64,000 nt of DNA from assembly GCA_963726365.1 (NCBI GenBank), contig CAVSCI010000006.1, positions 240,379 to 304,378 on the forward strand, in the 5' to 3' direction. Positions 1 through 8,155 of the stretch are shown here, piece after piece. How positions within the stretch are numbered: the stretch's first letter is position 1; each line of letters starts with the position of its first letter. The stretch is from JAABQG01 sp963726365 (GTDB taxonomy: Bacteria > Pseudomonadota > Gammaproteobacteria > Burkholderiales > Burkholderiaceae_C). Made by a program: the position numbers and the translations under genes. The notes under the pieces were generated by a model. The model was not told the DNA's origin, made no database searches, and was given only the letters and a program-made list of their open reading frames with translations.

Positions 1-1358
1 CCGGTGGCGTGAAGATGCGCACCCAGATGCCGTCAGAACCCGCGCCGGTCACCAGCGCATCGAAGCGCTGGCCAATGCGCGATTCGAGCAGCAGCGCCGC
101 CTCTGACTTGCGCATCTGCCGCTCCACTTTCTGCGCGGCGTCCTCCTGCCGGGTGCAGTGCACGGCCAGTTCGCCCAGCTCGGCATTCGAATAAGGCTGT
201 GGCTCATCCGCCAGCGACGCCTTGAGCAGGCGCAGCGTGATCAGGTCGGGAAAGCGTCGGTTCGGCGCGGTGGAATGGGTGTAGTCGCGCACCGCAAGCC
301 CGAAGTGGCCGATGGGCGGGCCGCCAGGCGTCTCGACCACGTATTCGCCACGCCCCATGAGCTTGACGATGACCAAGCGAGAGGTCGGGAAAGCGCAAAG
401 GATCAATCCGGTGCTGCTTGGCCAGAAACGCCTCCAGCGCCTTGCCGTCCGGTTCGTCGGGCAGGGTCTCGCCGTATTCCTTGGCCACGCCCACGATGCG
501 CAGCCAGCGTTCTGGCGAGCGCACCACGCGCCGCAGCGAAGCACCGCCTTGCGCGGCCAGGTAGCGCGCGGTGCAGCCGTTGGTGGCGATCATCACTTCC
601 TCGATCAGCTGGCGCGCGCGGTTCTGCACCTGCTGGCGGATGTCCACCACTTGCTCGCCCTCGAACAGCGCGCGCGGCTGGAAGGTCTCCAGGTCCAGCG
701 AGCCCAAGGCATGGCGGCGTGCGCGCAGTTGCTGCGCCAGCGCGTCCTGGGTGCGCAGCTGGGCCTCCATGCCGGGCACGGCGGCGGCGGCGTCAGGCAA
801 GGCGCCGGCGCCGTCGATCCACGCACTGACCGCGTCGTAGGCCAGCTTGGCCTGGTTGCGCACCCGCGCGCGGTAGACGGTGGAGCCCGCCAGCGAGACG
901 TCGGCGTTGAACACCATCTCGGTCACCAGGGCCAGGCGGTCTACGCCCGGGTTCAGCGAGGTCAGGTCGGTGGACAGGCGCTCGGGCAGCATCGGGAAGA
1001 TGCGCGCCGAGGTGTAGACCGAGGTGGTGTTGATCAGCGCATGGGTGTCGATCGGCGTGTCCTTCTTCACCAGCGAGTCCACATCGGCGATCGCCACCCA
1101 CAGCCGCACCGCTCCCTGGGGCAGCACTTCGCTGACCGTCAGCTGATCCAGATCCAGCGAGTCGTCGTTGTCGATGGAGCACCACAGCAGCGAGGTGAGG
1201 TCGTGAACCTGCGCACCGGCGTCAATGCCCGGGCCGCTGATCGAGGTCAGTTGCTCTTCGACGCGGCGGGGAAATTCGGGTTCCAGTCCGCGCTCGGCCA
1301 TGGCGTGAATGGCAATGCGCACGAGATCGGAACGGTGGTGAAAGCGCTGGTTTTGCAT
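1..1358 (-). CDS. RNB-domain exoribonuclease (RNase II/R family), 3' end cut by window edge, one frameshift
   Basis: RNB-type 3'-to-5' exoribonucleases degrade single-stranded RNA processively. The translation from 1358 shows the RNB aspartate cluster (CSIDNDDSLDLDQ, about residues 60-72) and continues to RFPDLSL, where the frame breaks near 380. In the neighbouring frame the protein resumes as VIVKLMGRGEYVVETPGG and reaches the family signature VRDYTHSTAPNRRFPDL, then runs off the window at base 1. One extra G in the run around 378-382 explains the break. The N-terminal cold-shock and S1 domains of classical RNase R are not visible, so this is the shorter RNB-only form. Divergent from the rubrerythrin gene. 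Family confident; substrate unknown. Confidence 0.85.
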
Positions 1359-1461
1359 GAAGCCACTATACCGGGGTGACGCGGCGATGCCGATGGGGGC
1401 TAAGCGCGGCTGGTGCCGGCCTCAGCCCGCCGCGCAGGCGTCGGGAGAGGCTGCACGCCGA

Positions 1462-1475
1462 TTGATCCAGATCAT
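1462..1475 (+). promoter_or_regulatory. FNR/ANR-type box upstream of rubrerythrin
   Basis: TTGATccagATCAT matches the FNR consensus TTGAT-N4-ATCAA at 9 of 10 positions. It lies 60 bp before the rubrerythrin start, in the divergent intergenic region. No convincing -10 box is spaced for a class II promoter, so the mode of action is unclear. Oxygen-responsive control would suit a peroxide-scavenging di-iron protein. The motif is seen; the regulation is inferred. Confidence 0.5.
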
Positions 1476-1534
1476 GGTCCCACATCAAATTGCGTCGCCC
1501 AATGGGGACGTGGTCTTAATGGCAGGAGGTTGTC

Positions 1535-2233
1535 ATGACTCGCAAGCTGCACTCCATCACCTTGGCGCGCCCGCCCGATGCGGACCGGCGAAACTGGCTG
1601 CGCTGGCTGGCCACTCTGGCATGCCTGCCGGCCTTGCCCCAGGCCCGGGCGGCGCCCTACCCGGCCACCACCGCCGCCATGCAGGCCGCGCGTCAGACCG
1701 AAACCAGCGTCTATCTGCACTACAACGCGTTCAGCCAGCGCGCCGCGCAAGAGGGCTACAAGGGCGTTGCCTACCTGTTCATGGCCTTCTCCGCGTCAGA
1801 GCAGGTGCATGCCGGCAACTTTGGCAAGATCCTCACGCAGCTGAACGTCGAGCTGGCAACCCTGCCCAAACCCGCCATCCGCGCTGGCGCCACGCGTGAC
1901 AACCTGCTGCTGGCCGCCGAGGGCGAGATGCACTCGATCGACGCCTTCTATCCGAAGCTGCTGGAGCAGATCAAGCCCGAGGGCCATGAGGAGGCCATGA
2001 AGGCCGTGAACTACGCCTGGTCGTCCGAGCAGCAGCACCGCGACAAGATCAAGCAGATCCTGCTTTGGGCGCCCACCTTTTTCGAGAAGGTGGCGCGCAC
2101 CATCGACGAGAAGACCGGGCGCTACTTCATCTGCCAGATCTGCGGCTCCACGGTGAACGTCATACCCGCAAGCACCTGCCCGATCTGCAAGTTCCCGTCG
2201 ACCCACTACCGCGGCATCGAGCCACCCGCGTAA
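1535..2233 (+). CDS. Exported rubrerythrin-like di-iron/rubredoxin protein
   Basis: Rubrerythrins reduce peroxide at a ferritin-like di-iron centre, with electrons from a rubredoxin-like FeS4 site. The 232-aa product has ferritin-like motifs SASEQVHAGNF, AAEGEMHSIDAF and SSEQQHRDKI (three ExxH-type ligand sets) and a C-terminal rubredoxin-like knuckle pair, CQICG and CPIC. The first 40 or so residues are unusual for the family: RRNWLR followed by a hydrophobic stretch and an ARAAP cleavage-like site, suggesting Tat or Sec export. A GGCAGGAGG ribosome site precedes the ATG. The gene stands alone with an FNR-like box upstream. Family call is firm; periplasmic location is inferred. Confidence 0.85.
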   Translation: MTRKLHSITLARPPDADRRNWLRWLATLACLPALPQARAAPYPATTAAMQAARQTETSVYLHYNAFSQRAAQEGYKGVAYLFMAFSASEQVHAGNFGKILTQLNVELATLPKPAIRAGATRDNLLLAAEGEMHSIDAFYPKLLEQIKPEGHEEAMKAVNYAWSSEQQHRDKIKQILLWAPTFFEKVARTIDEKTGRYFICQICGSTVNVIPASTCPICKFPSTHYRGIEPPA

Positions 2234-2310
2234 ACCGGCACATTCCTGAATCCATAGCGGGATAAGACCGTGCGGCGCTGGGAAGTGGCCCAAATTCCTT
2301 GAAATTCACC

Positions 2311-2883
2311 TTAAACCGGCACCACCAGCCGCGCCAGCACCCGCGGCGCGCCGTTGGCATCGGCCTGCAGGATCAGGCCCTCGCCCGAGGCGGTGTTGGT
2401 GCTGGCCAGGTCGGACAGCACGAACATGTGCGTGACCCAGACTTCGAACACCCCGCGCCGCGCCGAAACCTCGACCAGCGCCTGACGCAAGGTTTTCAGG
2501 TTCGCCGCGCCGGTGTTCTCCGAGACACCCCGCGGCGAGGCCAGCGCATCCCAGGCCTGCGCCCGGCCGAACGCCAGCGTGGCCGTGTCCATGCAGCGGC
2601 ACCAGGGGCTGGAGCGCACCCGCGCGGGCCGCAGCGATCGGGACGCGAACCACTCGCCCACTCGCCGCGCCTGTGCCCGGCCCTCGTCATTGAGGTTGCG
2701 CTGGGTGCCGCATTCGCCCAGCCGGAACCCCGGCGGATCGAAAGTGCCGGGCGCCAGCGCATGCCGGAACGCCGCGACAACGCCGCCGGCACGCAGGGCC
2801 GCCTCGGCATCCGGCCCCGCGGCCCAGGCCTGCAGCGCCGGCCAGGCCAGCGTCGATGCGATCAGACAACGTCGTGTCAACAC
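2311..2883 (-). CDS. Secreted histidine-phosphatase-like protein
   Basis: A 190-aa protein with an N-terminal signal (MLTRRC, then a hydrophobic core ending WAAG). After it, the fold signatures of the histidine phosphatase superfamily are visible: FRHALAPG at residues 39-46 (canonical RHG is RHA here), RNLNDEGRAQAR, SSPWCRCMDTA with the usual Arg/Ser, and VTHMFVLSDL near the C-terminus, where the catalytic second His is expected. The branch phosphorylates nothing and normally hydrolyses phosphomonoesters through a phospho-His. Convergent with rubrerythrin, 77 bp apart, with no clear terminator in the gap. The substrate cannot be told. Confidence 0.7.
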   Translation of the reverse strand: MLTRRCLIASTLAWPALQAWAAGPDAEAALRAGGVVAAFRHALAPGTFDPPGFRLGECGTQRNLNDEGRAQARRVGEWFASRSLRPARVRSSPWCRCMDTATLAFGRAQAWDALASPRGVSENTGAANLKTLRQALVEVSARRGVFEVWVTHMFVLSDLASTNTASGEGLILQADANGAPRVLARLVVPV

Positions 2884-3026
2884 GTCAATGCTCCTTCAAG
2901 GCGCGGATTGAGACAACCAACATCGTGCCCGGCCGCTTGAAACCTTGCCACCGCGACGGATATGGCGCTTGCCCCGAAAGGCGGCGATCCCGCCCGGGAT
3001 TTCCAGCGGACAATGCCGCCTGAACC

Positions 3027-3353
3027 ATGGCACGGCGCAAGCACTATCACGTCTACGTTGTCGAACTGTCGAGCGAAGTGCTCCGCAACGCCCGCTTCCT
3101 GCGGGCCAACCCGGGCTACATCCCCGGCAAACCCTGCGTCTACGTCGGCATGACGGGCCTGGACCCCGACGTGCGCTTTGACAAGCACAAGGCAGGCATT
3201 CAATCGAACCGGTATGTGCAGGAATTCGGGCTGCGCCTGTTGCCGAAGCTCTATGCGTTGTACAACCCGCTGACTTATGACGAAGCCCGCAGCCTGGAGG
3301 TGGAACTGGGCATCGACCTGCGGGAGGGCGGCTACGGGGTCTGGCAGGCGTGA
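3027..3353 (+). CDS. Small GIY-YIG-like protein
   Basis: A 108-aa protein with CVYVGMTG (residues about 37-44) followed by RFDKHKAG and a basic/aromatic stretch. This spacing resembles the N-terminal half of GIY-YIG nucleases (YVGxT strand, then the Arg helix). The domain is short and the downstream catalytic Glu/Asn block is not obvious; SLEVELG near the C-terminus may supply the Glu. The start is the first ATG, MARRKHYHVYVV. No operon partner: the flanking genes are on the other strand. The nuclease activity is not shown by the sequence. Confidence 0.5.
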   Translation: MARRKHYHVYVVELSSEVLRNARFLRANPGYIPGKPCVYVGMTGLDPDVRFDKHKAGIQSNRYVQEFGLRLLPKLYALYNPLTYDEARSLEVELGIDLREGGYGVWQA

Positions 3354-3526
3354 CCTCCTGGAGGCCATATTCTGCGGCGCCAGAGCCGCCATCCTGTGCC
3401 TTCCTGCCATCCTCCAGCTTCACCGGCCCGGCGTCAGAATCGGTGCACAGGGGGTTGACCTGGCGAACAGGAATAACTGCTGAAGACTGACAGGAGTCAA
3501 TCGCCTCGCTCCGATGCGGTCTTTAT

Positions 3527-3578
3527 CGTTGGAATTCGGCGTGCGGCGAAGCCGTCCGCTGGAATGGCTGGTTAGCAG
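3527..3578 (-). other. Degenerate attC-like site (possible integron relic)
   Basis: Read on the minus strand, GCTAACC begins 12 nt after the methyltransferase stop codon. It is followed by a palindromic stretch, CCAGCGGACGGCTTCGCCGC, and then AATTCCAACGATAAAG. Integron attC sites begin with an AAC core next to the cassette stop codon, have such a G-rich palindrome, and end AATTCAA-CGTTAG. The second core here is degraded (GATAA for GTTAG). From memory of attC architecture; not a confirmed site. The rest of the 3354-3589 gap shows nothing else. Confidence 0.3.
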
Positions 3579-3589
3579 TCTACGCACGA

Positions 3590-4453
3590 TCACTTCGTAG
3601 CCGCGCCGACAAGGCACTCACCCGGCACCTCGAACCCAGCAGGCGATTCGAAACTGCGCATTGAGCCTCCCACTTCGTTCCACACGGAATCGCATTCTTG
3701 AGGGGGCAGGTGAGCCATCATGGCATTGAATCCACCGAAGGCCTCGCGGGCGACCCGCACGTACTCGGCAGCACTGGCCGCTCTATGGGGCACCGGCACA
3801 GCGTGAACCTCGGGGTCGGAAAACCCGGCTTGGCGGAAGACGTTTTCGAGCAGCCCGGCACCGCCAAGGCTGAACGGTCCGGGTTGCCCCGGAATGGGAG
3901 GCGGGAGTTGCGCCCGCCGGCGGATGATGGAAGCTGGCACAGCGCCCCAACTGTTTCGATCGGGCGTGGAAAAGACAGCGACGGCGACCCGACCGCCCGG
4001 CCTGAGAACACGGCGCCACTCGCGCAGCGCTGTCACAGGGTGCGGCATATACATCAGGCCAAGCCGACACAGCACCGCATCAAAGGAAGCGTCAGGCAGA
4101 TCCAGTTTCTCGCCGTCCATGGCGCGGGTCTCAATCTGTTTGAGTCCCCGTTCACGAGCGACCTGGAGCGCAAGCTCAACGATCCCTTCCGAGATGTCGG
4201 TCGCGAGCACGTAACCGCCTGGGCCCACTCGTTCGGCGGCACTGACCGCCGGTTCGCCTGCCCCGGCAGCGACGTCCAGGATGCGCTGACCTGGCTGAAC
4301 CCGGGCCAGATCGAGCATCTGGCGGGTAGCGACTCCATACCAACGCTCCAGAGTGGGCGTCCAGCGCCGCCAGGCTGCGCCGTCCTTGTTCCATTGCTCT
4401 CGCTGCGCGCTCTTGTACTTCGCTGCGTCGAATGAGGGTTGCTGTTCGGCCAT
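3590..4453 (-). CDS. Class I SAM-dependent methyltransferase (UbiE/COQ5-like)
   Basis: A 287-aa protein with a Rossmann methyltransferase core: motif I ILDVAAGAGEP (about residues 58-68), acidic post-I strand VLATDIS, motif SFDAVLCRLGLMYM and LREWRRVLRPGGRVAVAVF. These bind S-adenosylmethionine and place it in the UbiE/COQ5-like group of small-molecule methyltransferases; the acceptor is unknown. The ATG is preceded by GAGAGGAG. The gene is isolated, is flanked by GTTAGCC upstream and an attC-like site right after its stop codon, and sits in a patch with less extreme codon bias than its neighbours. It could be a captured cassette gene. Confidence 0.8.
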   Translation of the reverse strand: MAEQQPSFDAAKYKSAQREQWNKDGAAWRRWTPTLERWYGVATRQMLDLARVQPGQRILDVAAGAGEPAVSAAERVGPGGYVLATDISEGIVELALQVARERGLKQIETRAMDGEKLDLPDASFDAVLCRLGLMYMPHPVTALREWRRVLRPGGRVAVAVFSTPDRNSWGAVPASIIRRRAQLPPPIPGQPGPFSLGGAGLLENVFRQAGFSDPEVHAVPVPHRAASAAEYVRVAREAFGGFNAMMAHLPPQECDSVWNEVGGSMRSFESPAGFEVPGECLVGAATK

Positions 4454-4707
4454 GCAATTTCTCCTCTCGGTTAGACGGTGATGTTGCTTCGCGGTGCGGG
4501 AGTCAGACGGCTAACGGATGTAGCTCGTCGGATAAACCGGCCAGCCCAGAATATCCGACGAGATCAACCCAATGTCCAGTAGACAATGCCTATGAATGAC
4601 TCCAATCGCTGCACTCCGGCATTTCTCGGGACGTATCCAGGGAACCTGTCCAACAGACATCCAGCAATCGCATGTCGACCCAAAACGCTGAAATCGCTCC
4701 TTATAAG

Positions 4708-4735
4708 ATAGCAAACAATAACCATTTCACGATGG
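4708..4735 (-). repeat. Low-GC dispersed repeat, copy 7 (intergenic)
   Basis: Minus-strand core CCATCG, 17 nt starting TGAAATGG, then GCTAT. It has one change in the first hexamer relative to the family (CCAGCG) and the same 17-nt spacing. It lies 13 bp beyond the helicase stop codon, in the 295-bp gap 4454-4748. Apart from it and GTTAGCC at 4509-4515, I see nothing in that gap. Confidence 0.6.
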
Positions 4736-4748
4736 CTAATGGCCTAAT

Positions 4749-7202
4749 TCAGTCAAGTTCCAGTCCACGGGAACCCTTTCCCGGCTCCCACCACGCCGGC
4801 AGCAGTCCCCTGACCTCCGCCCGCGCGAACCGGTCGTCCATCAGCACCAGCATGCCCTCGTCGGCTGGCGTACGGATCACGCGGCCGGCGGCTTGCACCA
4901 CTTTCTGCAGGCCGGGGTAGAGGTAGGTGTAGTCGTAACCCCGCCCGGCAAAGGCGGCTTCCATGCGCGCCCTGATCTGCTCGTTGACGGGGTTGAACTG
5001 CGGCAGGCCCAGCGTGGCAATGAAGGCACCGATCAGGCGGTCGCCGGGCAGGTCGATGCCTTCGGCGAAGGCGCCACCCAGCACCGCAAAGCCGATGCCC
5101 TGCCCGCCGGGCGTGAAGCGGGCCAGGAAGGCTTCGCGCGCGGCCTCAGGCATCTGGCGCTGCTGCTCCCAGCACGGCACGCCGGGGTGCCGCTCGCGCA
5201 ACAGCCCGAATACCTGGTCCAGGTAGTCGTAGCTGCTGAAGAAAGCCAGGTAGTGGCCCGGCTTCGCCGCGTACTGGCGCGCGATCAGTTCAACGATGGG
5301 CGCCAGTGATCGTTCACGGTCCCTCCAGCGCGTGGAGATGTCGCGGGCCACGCGCACCGTCAGCTGGCGCGCGCTGAAGGGCGACGGAACATCGATCCAC
5401 GCGGTGTTGTCGGGCAGGCCCAGCAGGTCGGCGTGGTAAGGCTGCGGGCTCAAAGTGGCGGAGAACAGCACCACGGTGCGCGCGGCGGCAAAGCGGACCT
5501 GCAGGTGCGGCGCCGGAACGATGTTGCGGATGCACAGGGTGGATGCGGCCGGTCGCCCGGGCAGCGGCGTGCGGCCGGGCCGCAGTGTGATGTCGAACAG
5601 AGATTGCGGCCCAAAGCTTGCGGCGATGCGTGCAAAGTGCAGCGCGTCGAAATAGAAGCGCTGCAGGTCGGCACCCGACTGCAACAAATCCGCCACGAGC
5701 GCGGGTTGGTCGACCATCAGGTCGGTCAGCGTGGCAAGCGTCTGGTGCAGCGCCTCGATGAAGGCTGCGGGGATGTCGTCCGCGGCGGCGTAGGGCGTGG
5801 CCTGATCGCGCTGAAGCTCGTTCCATGTTCGGTTCAGGCGGTCGAGCGTGCGCTTGATCGGCGGTGAGACAGCCGTCGCGGCGCGGCGCAGGGCTTTGAG
5901 CGCGCCCTGCTCCAGTTCAGCGCTGTACATGCCGCGCGCGCGCTCCACCAGGTTGTGCGCTTCATCCACCAGCACGGCCACACGCCAACCCTCCATCTGG
6001 GTCATGGCGAACAGCATGGCGCTGGTGTCGAACCAGTAGTTGTAGTCGCCCACCACGACGTCAGCCCAGCGCGCGAGCTCCTGGCCCAGGTAGTAGGGGC
6101 AGACATCGTGGCGCAGGGCAATCTCGCGCAGGGTGGATTTGTCGAACAGGACGCCCTTTGCACACCCGGTGGCTTGAGGCGCCGGGTTGGCCACGCTGGC
6201 TTCGTCCACCGCAGCCTGCCGGGCCGCTGGCAGGCGGTCGTAGAAGCCGCGCGCCAGCGGGCAGGAATCCCCGTGGCAGGCCTTGTCAGGATGTTCGCAG
6301 GCCTTGTCGCGGGCGACGAGCTCGAGCACGCGCAGGGGGGGATGCGCCGCGCTGGCGCAAATCTGCTGCAGCGCGTCCAGCGCGAGCTGGCGACCGGAGG
6401 TCTTGGCGGCCAGGTAAAACACCTTGTCCAGGCCTGCATCAGGTCTTGCCGCATCGGGCGGCGCGGCCTTGAGCAGCGGAAACAGCGTGCCCAAGGTCTT
6501 GCCGATGCCGGTGGGCGCCTGCGCCATCAGGCAGCGGCCTGCGCGGGCGCTGCGGTAAACGGCCTCGGCCATTTCGCGCTGACCGGTGCGCAATGACGGC
6601 AGCGGGAATTGCAGGGCGTTGAGCGCCGCGTCGCGGGCAGCGCGATGGGTGGCCTCCTGCACCGACCAGGCGGTGAAACGCTGGCACTGGTCTTCAAAAA
6701 AGGCCTGTAGCGCGTTGGCCGGCTGGCTCTCGGTGAAGACCGTTTCCTGTCGCGTGTCGATGTTGAAGTACACCAGGGCCAGCTCCACCTGTGCCAGCCC
6801 AAGCTGGCGGCAGATCAGCGCCCCATAGACGCGCACCTGCGCCCAGTGCAACTGGCGGTGGTTGTCCGGCACGTGGGTCAGGTCGCCGCGGTAAGTCTTG
6901 ATTTCTTCCAGCCGCCGGGCCGCAGGGTCCCAGCCGTCAGCGCGCCCGCGCACACGCAGCGGGCCGAAATCGCCCTCCAATGGCACCTCGGTCTGGTAGC
7001 CAGCGGCGCGGCGTGCGGTGACCACGCCATGGCCCTCGATACCTTCGGCCCCGGTGGGCGACGGCGTGAAGCGCAAGTCCAGGTCACCCCGCTTGGCCGT
7101 GAACTCACACATCGCGCGCACGGCGATGGTGTAACCAGGCGCAGCCGCAACGATGGACGCGATGCCGTCCTCGGGCGGGATGCGCGGGGCCTCAGGCGCC
7201 AT
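4749..7202 (-). CDS. Cas4-like nuclease fused to XPD/DinG-type helicase
   Basis: An 817-aa superfamily 2 DNA helicase. The N-terminal 150 residues carry a Cas4/RecB-type PD-(D/E)XK pattern: RGRADGW (Asp 89), EEIKTYRG (Glu 100, Lys 102) and Q117...Y126. Then come Walker A QAPTGIGKT (228-236), four-cysteine iron-sulfur region (CEHPDKACHGDSC and later DVCPYYLG), the DEAH box VLVDEAHNL, and C-terminal motifs VLFSATL and QAAGRVIRTPADEG. XPD-family helicases unwind 5'-to-3' and need the FeS cluster. I start it at the ATG at 7202, which overlaps the upstream nuclease gene by 11 bp; the open frame runs 34 codons further, but with a non-conserved, Arg-rich stretch. Likely acts in DNA repair or defence. 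Confidence 0.85.
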   Translation of the reverse strand: MAPEAPRIPPEDGIASIVAAAPGYTIAVRAMCEFTAKRGDLDLRFTPSPTGAEGIEGHGVVTARRAAGYQTEVPLEGDFGPLRVRGRADGWDPAARRLEEIKTYRGDLTHVPDNHRQLHWAQVRVYGALICRQLGLAQVELALVYFNIDTRQETVFTESQPANALQAFFEDQCQRFTAWSVQEATHRAARDAALNALQFPLPSLRTGQREMAEAVYRSARAGRCLMAQAPTGIGKTLGTLFPLLKAAPPDAARPDAGLDKVFYLAAKTSGRQLALDALQQICASAAHPPLRVLELVARDKACEHPDKACHGDSCPLARGFYDRLPAARQAAVDEASVANPAPQATGCAKGVLFDKSTLREIALRHDVCPYYLGQELARWADVVVGDYNYWFDTSAMLFAMTQMEGWRVAVLVDEAHNLVERARGMYSAELEQGALKALRRAATAVSPPIKRTLDRLNRTWNELQRDQATPYAAADDIPAAFIEALHQTLATLTDLMVDQPALVADLLQSGADLQRFYFDALHFARIAASFGPQSLFDITLRPGRTPLPGRPAASTLCIRNIVPAPHLQVRFAAARTVVLFSATLSPQPYHADLLGLPDNTAWIDVPSPFSARQLTVRVARDISTRWRDRERSLAPIVELIARQYAAKPGHYLAFFSSYDYLDQVFGLLRERHPGVPCWEQQRQMPEAAREAFLARFTPGGQGIGFAVLGGAFAEGIDLPGDRLIGAFIATLGLPQFNPVNEQIRARMEAAFAGRGYDYTYLYPGLQKVVQAAGRVIRTPADEGMLVLMDDRFARAEVRGLLPAWWEPGKGSRGLELD

Positions 7203-7959
7203 CGTCAGGGGTCGTCGAATCGTCGCCCAGATCCGCCAGCGGCGCCTGGTCGCCGCCCTCGACGACATGCGGCGTGCGCTTGGCAAGCTCCAGCCAGATG
7301 GCAAACGGCAGGCGCTCCACCGGTCGGCGCGGCGCGGGGCGCGCCACGCCGAGTTGCCCGCCCTGCATCACCATCACGCCGCACTCGGCGGGAATCTCGT
7401 CGGGCTCACCGATGGGGCGGCCCTTCGCATCGTTGCCCAGCACGTACCAGCAGGCGCCGCCCAGGTCGAGGTAGGCGGCGCGCTTGGCGGCTTTCTTCAA
7501 ATCGCCCAGCAGGTCGGCGCGGCGCACCTTGATCTCGTGCACCACGGGCTCGACATACGCCTCCACCGTGGTGTTGCGGATCGAAAACACGTCGGGCATG
7601 GCGATGCACCACTGCGGCGCGTCCTGCGCCGTCGGCCCGGGCACCTGCGCGCGCAGGGAGAGGCCGGTCCAGACTACGCGGCCCGCGCGCACCATCTCGC
7701 GCGCCACCTGCTGCACCAGCACCTCATGGTCGGAGCGGGCCGCCCGGTTGCCCTGCAGGGTCGCCGACAGCATCTGGATGCCGGTATCCGTCACGCGCAA
7801 GGTCTCGTGCCCGGATGCGGCACGCACGCGCTCCACCAGCCCAGCGGCCAGCAGTTCGACCTCGATCAGGTCCTGGCACGGCCAGCCCGCCGAGCGGTAG
7901 ATCTCGCGCAGGCGGCGGGCATGGGGCTTGCCGATCACGATGGGTGCGGGCAGGGTCAC
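7192..7959 (-). CDS. PD-(D/E)XK nuclease-like protein, partner of the helicase
   Basis: With a GTG start at 7959 the product is 255 aa, beginning VTLPAPIVIGKPHARR. Residues 122-144 read MPDVFSIR followed by VVHEIKVRR: Asp 123, then Glu 142-x-Lys 144, the PD-(D/E)XK nuclease pattern. The first 100 residues look like a winged-helix or adaptor region (LIEVELLAAGLVERV...LRVTDTGIQML). The frame stays open up to an ATG at 8103, but the extra residues look non-coding, so the start is uncertain. The stop overlaps the helicase start, implying translational coupling and a joint function. Confidence 0.65.
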   Translation of the reverse strand: MTLPAPIVIGKPHARRLREIYRSAGWPCQDLIEVELLAAGLVERVRAASGHETLRVTDTGIQMLSATLQGNRAARSDHEVLVQQVAREMVRAGRVVWTGLSLRAQVPGPTAQDAPQWCIAMPDVFSIRNTTVEAYVEPVVHEIKVRRADLLGDLKKAAKRAAYLDLGGACWYVLGNDAKGRPIGEPDEIPAECGVMVMQGGQLGVARPAPRRPVERLPFAIWLELAKRTPHVVEGGDQAPLADLGDDSTTPDDGA

Positions 7960-8106
7960 GTCATTTTCAGGAAACTGGCCTTGCGCATGAAAGCGCCCCG
8001 GGGAAAGGCAGATGCTGTTGAATCGGGCATTGGGTTTTCTTGCGTTTTCATGAAATGGGAAATCAGTGACCTGGCCCCGCGCATGAAACGGGTGAAGCCT
8101 CAAGGC

Positions 8107-8133
8107 GCATTACATTAGCATTACAGAATGTAA
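8107..8133 (+). promoter_or_regulatory. Clustered half-sites upstream of orphan gene
   Basis: Two GCATTAC direct repeats (8107-8113 and 8118-8124, 11 bp apart, one helical turn) are followed by GTAAC. TTACATT and AATGTAA form an inverted repeat (8110-8116, 8127-8133). It lies 23 bp before the start of the next gene, a typical place for a repressor operator. The binding protein is unknown. Confidence 0.35.
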
Positions 8134-8155
8134 CAACACGCGGAAGGCCAATCTG

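Noticed and set aside
1359..1534. Riboswitch or sRNA in the RNB-rubrerythrin gap
   Set aside because: Only the FNR-like box and a possible TATAGT near the RNB start are visible; no conserved RNA fold seen.
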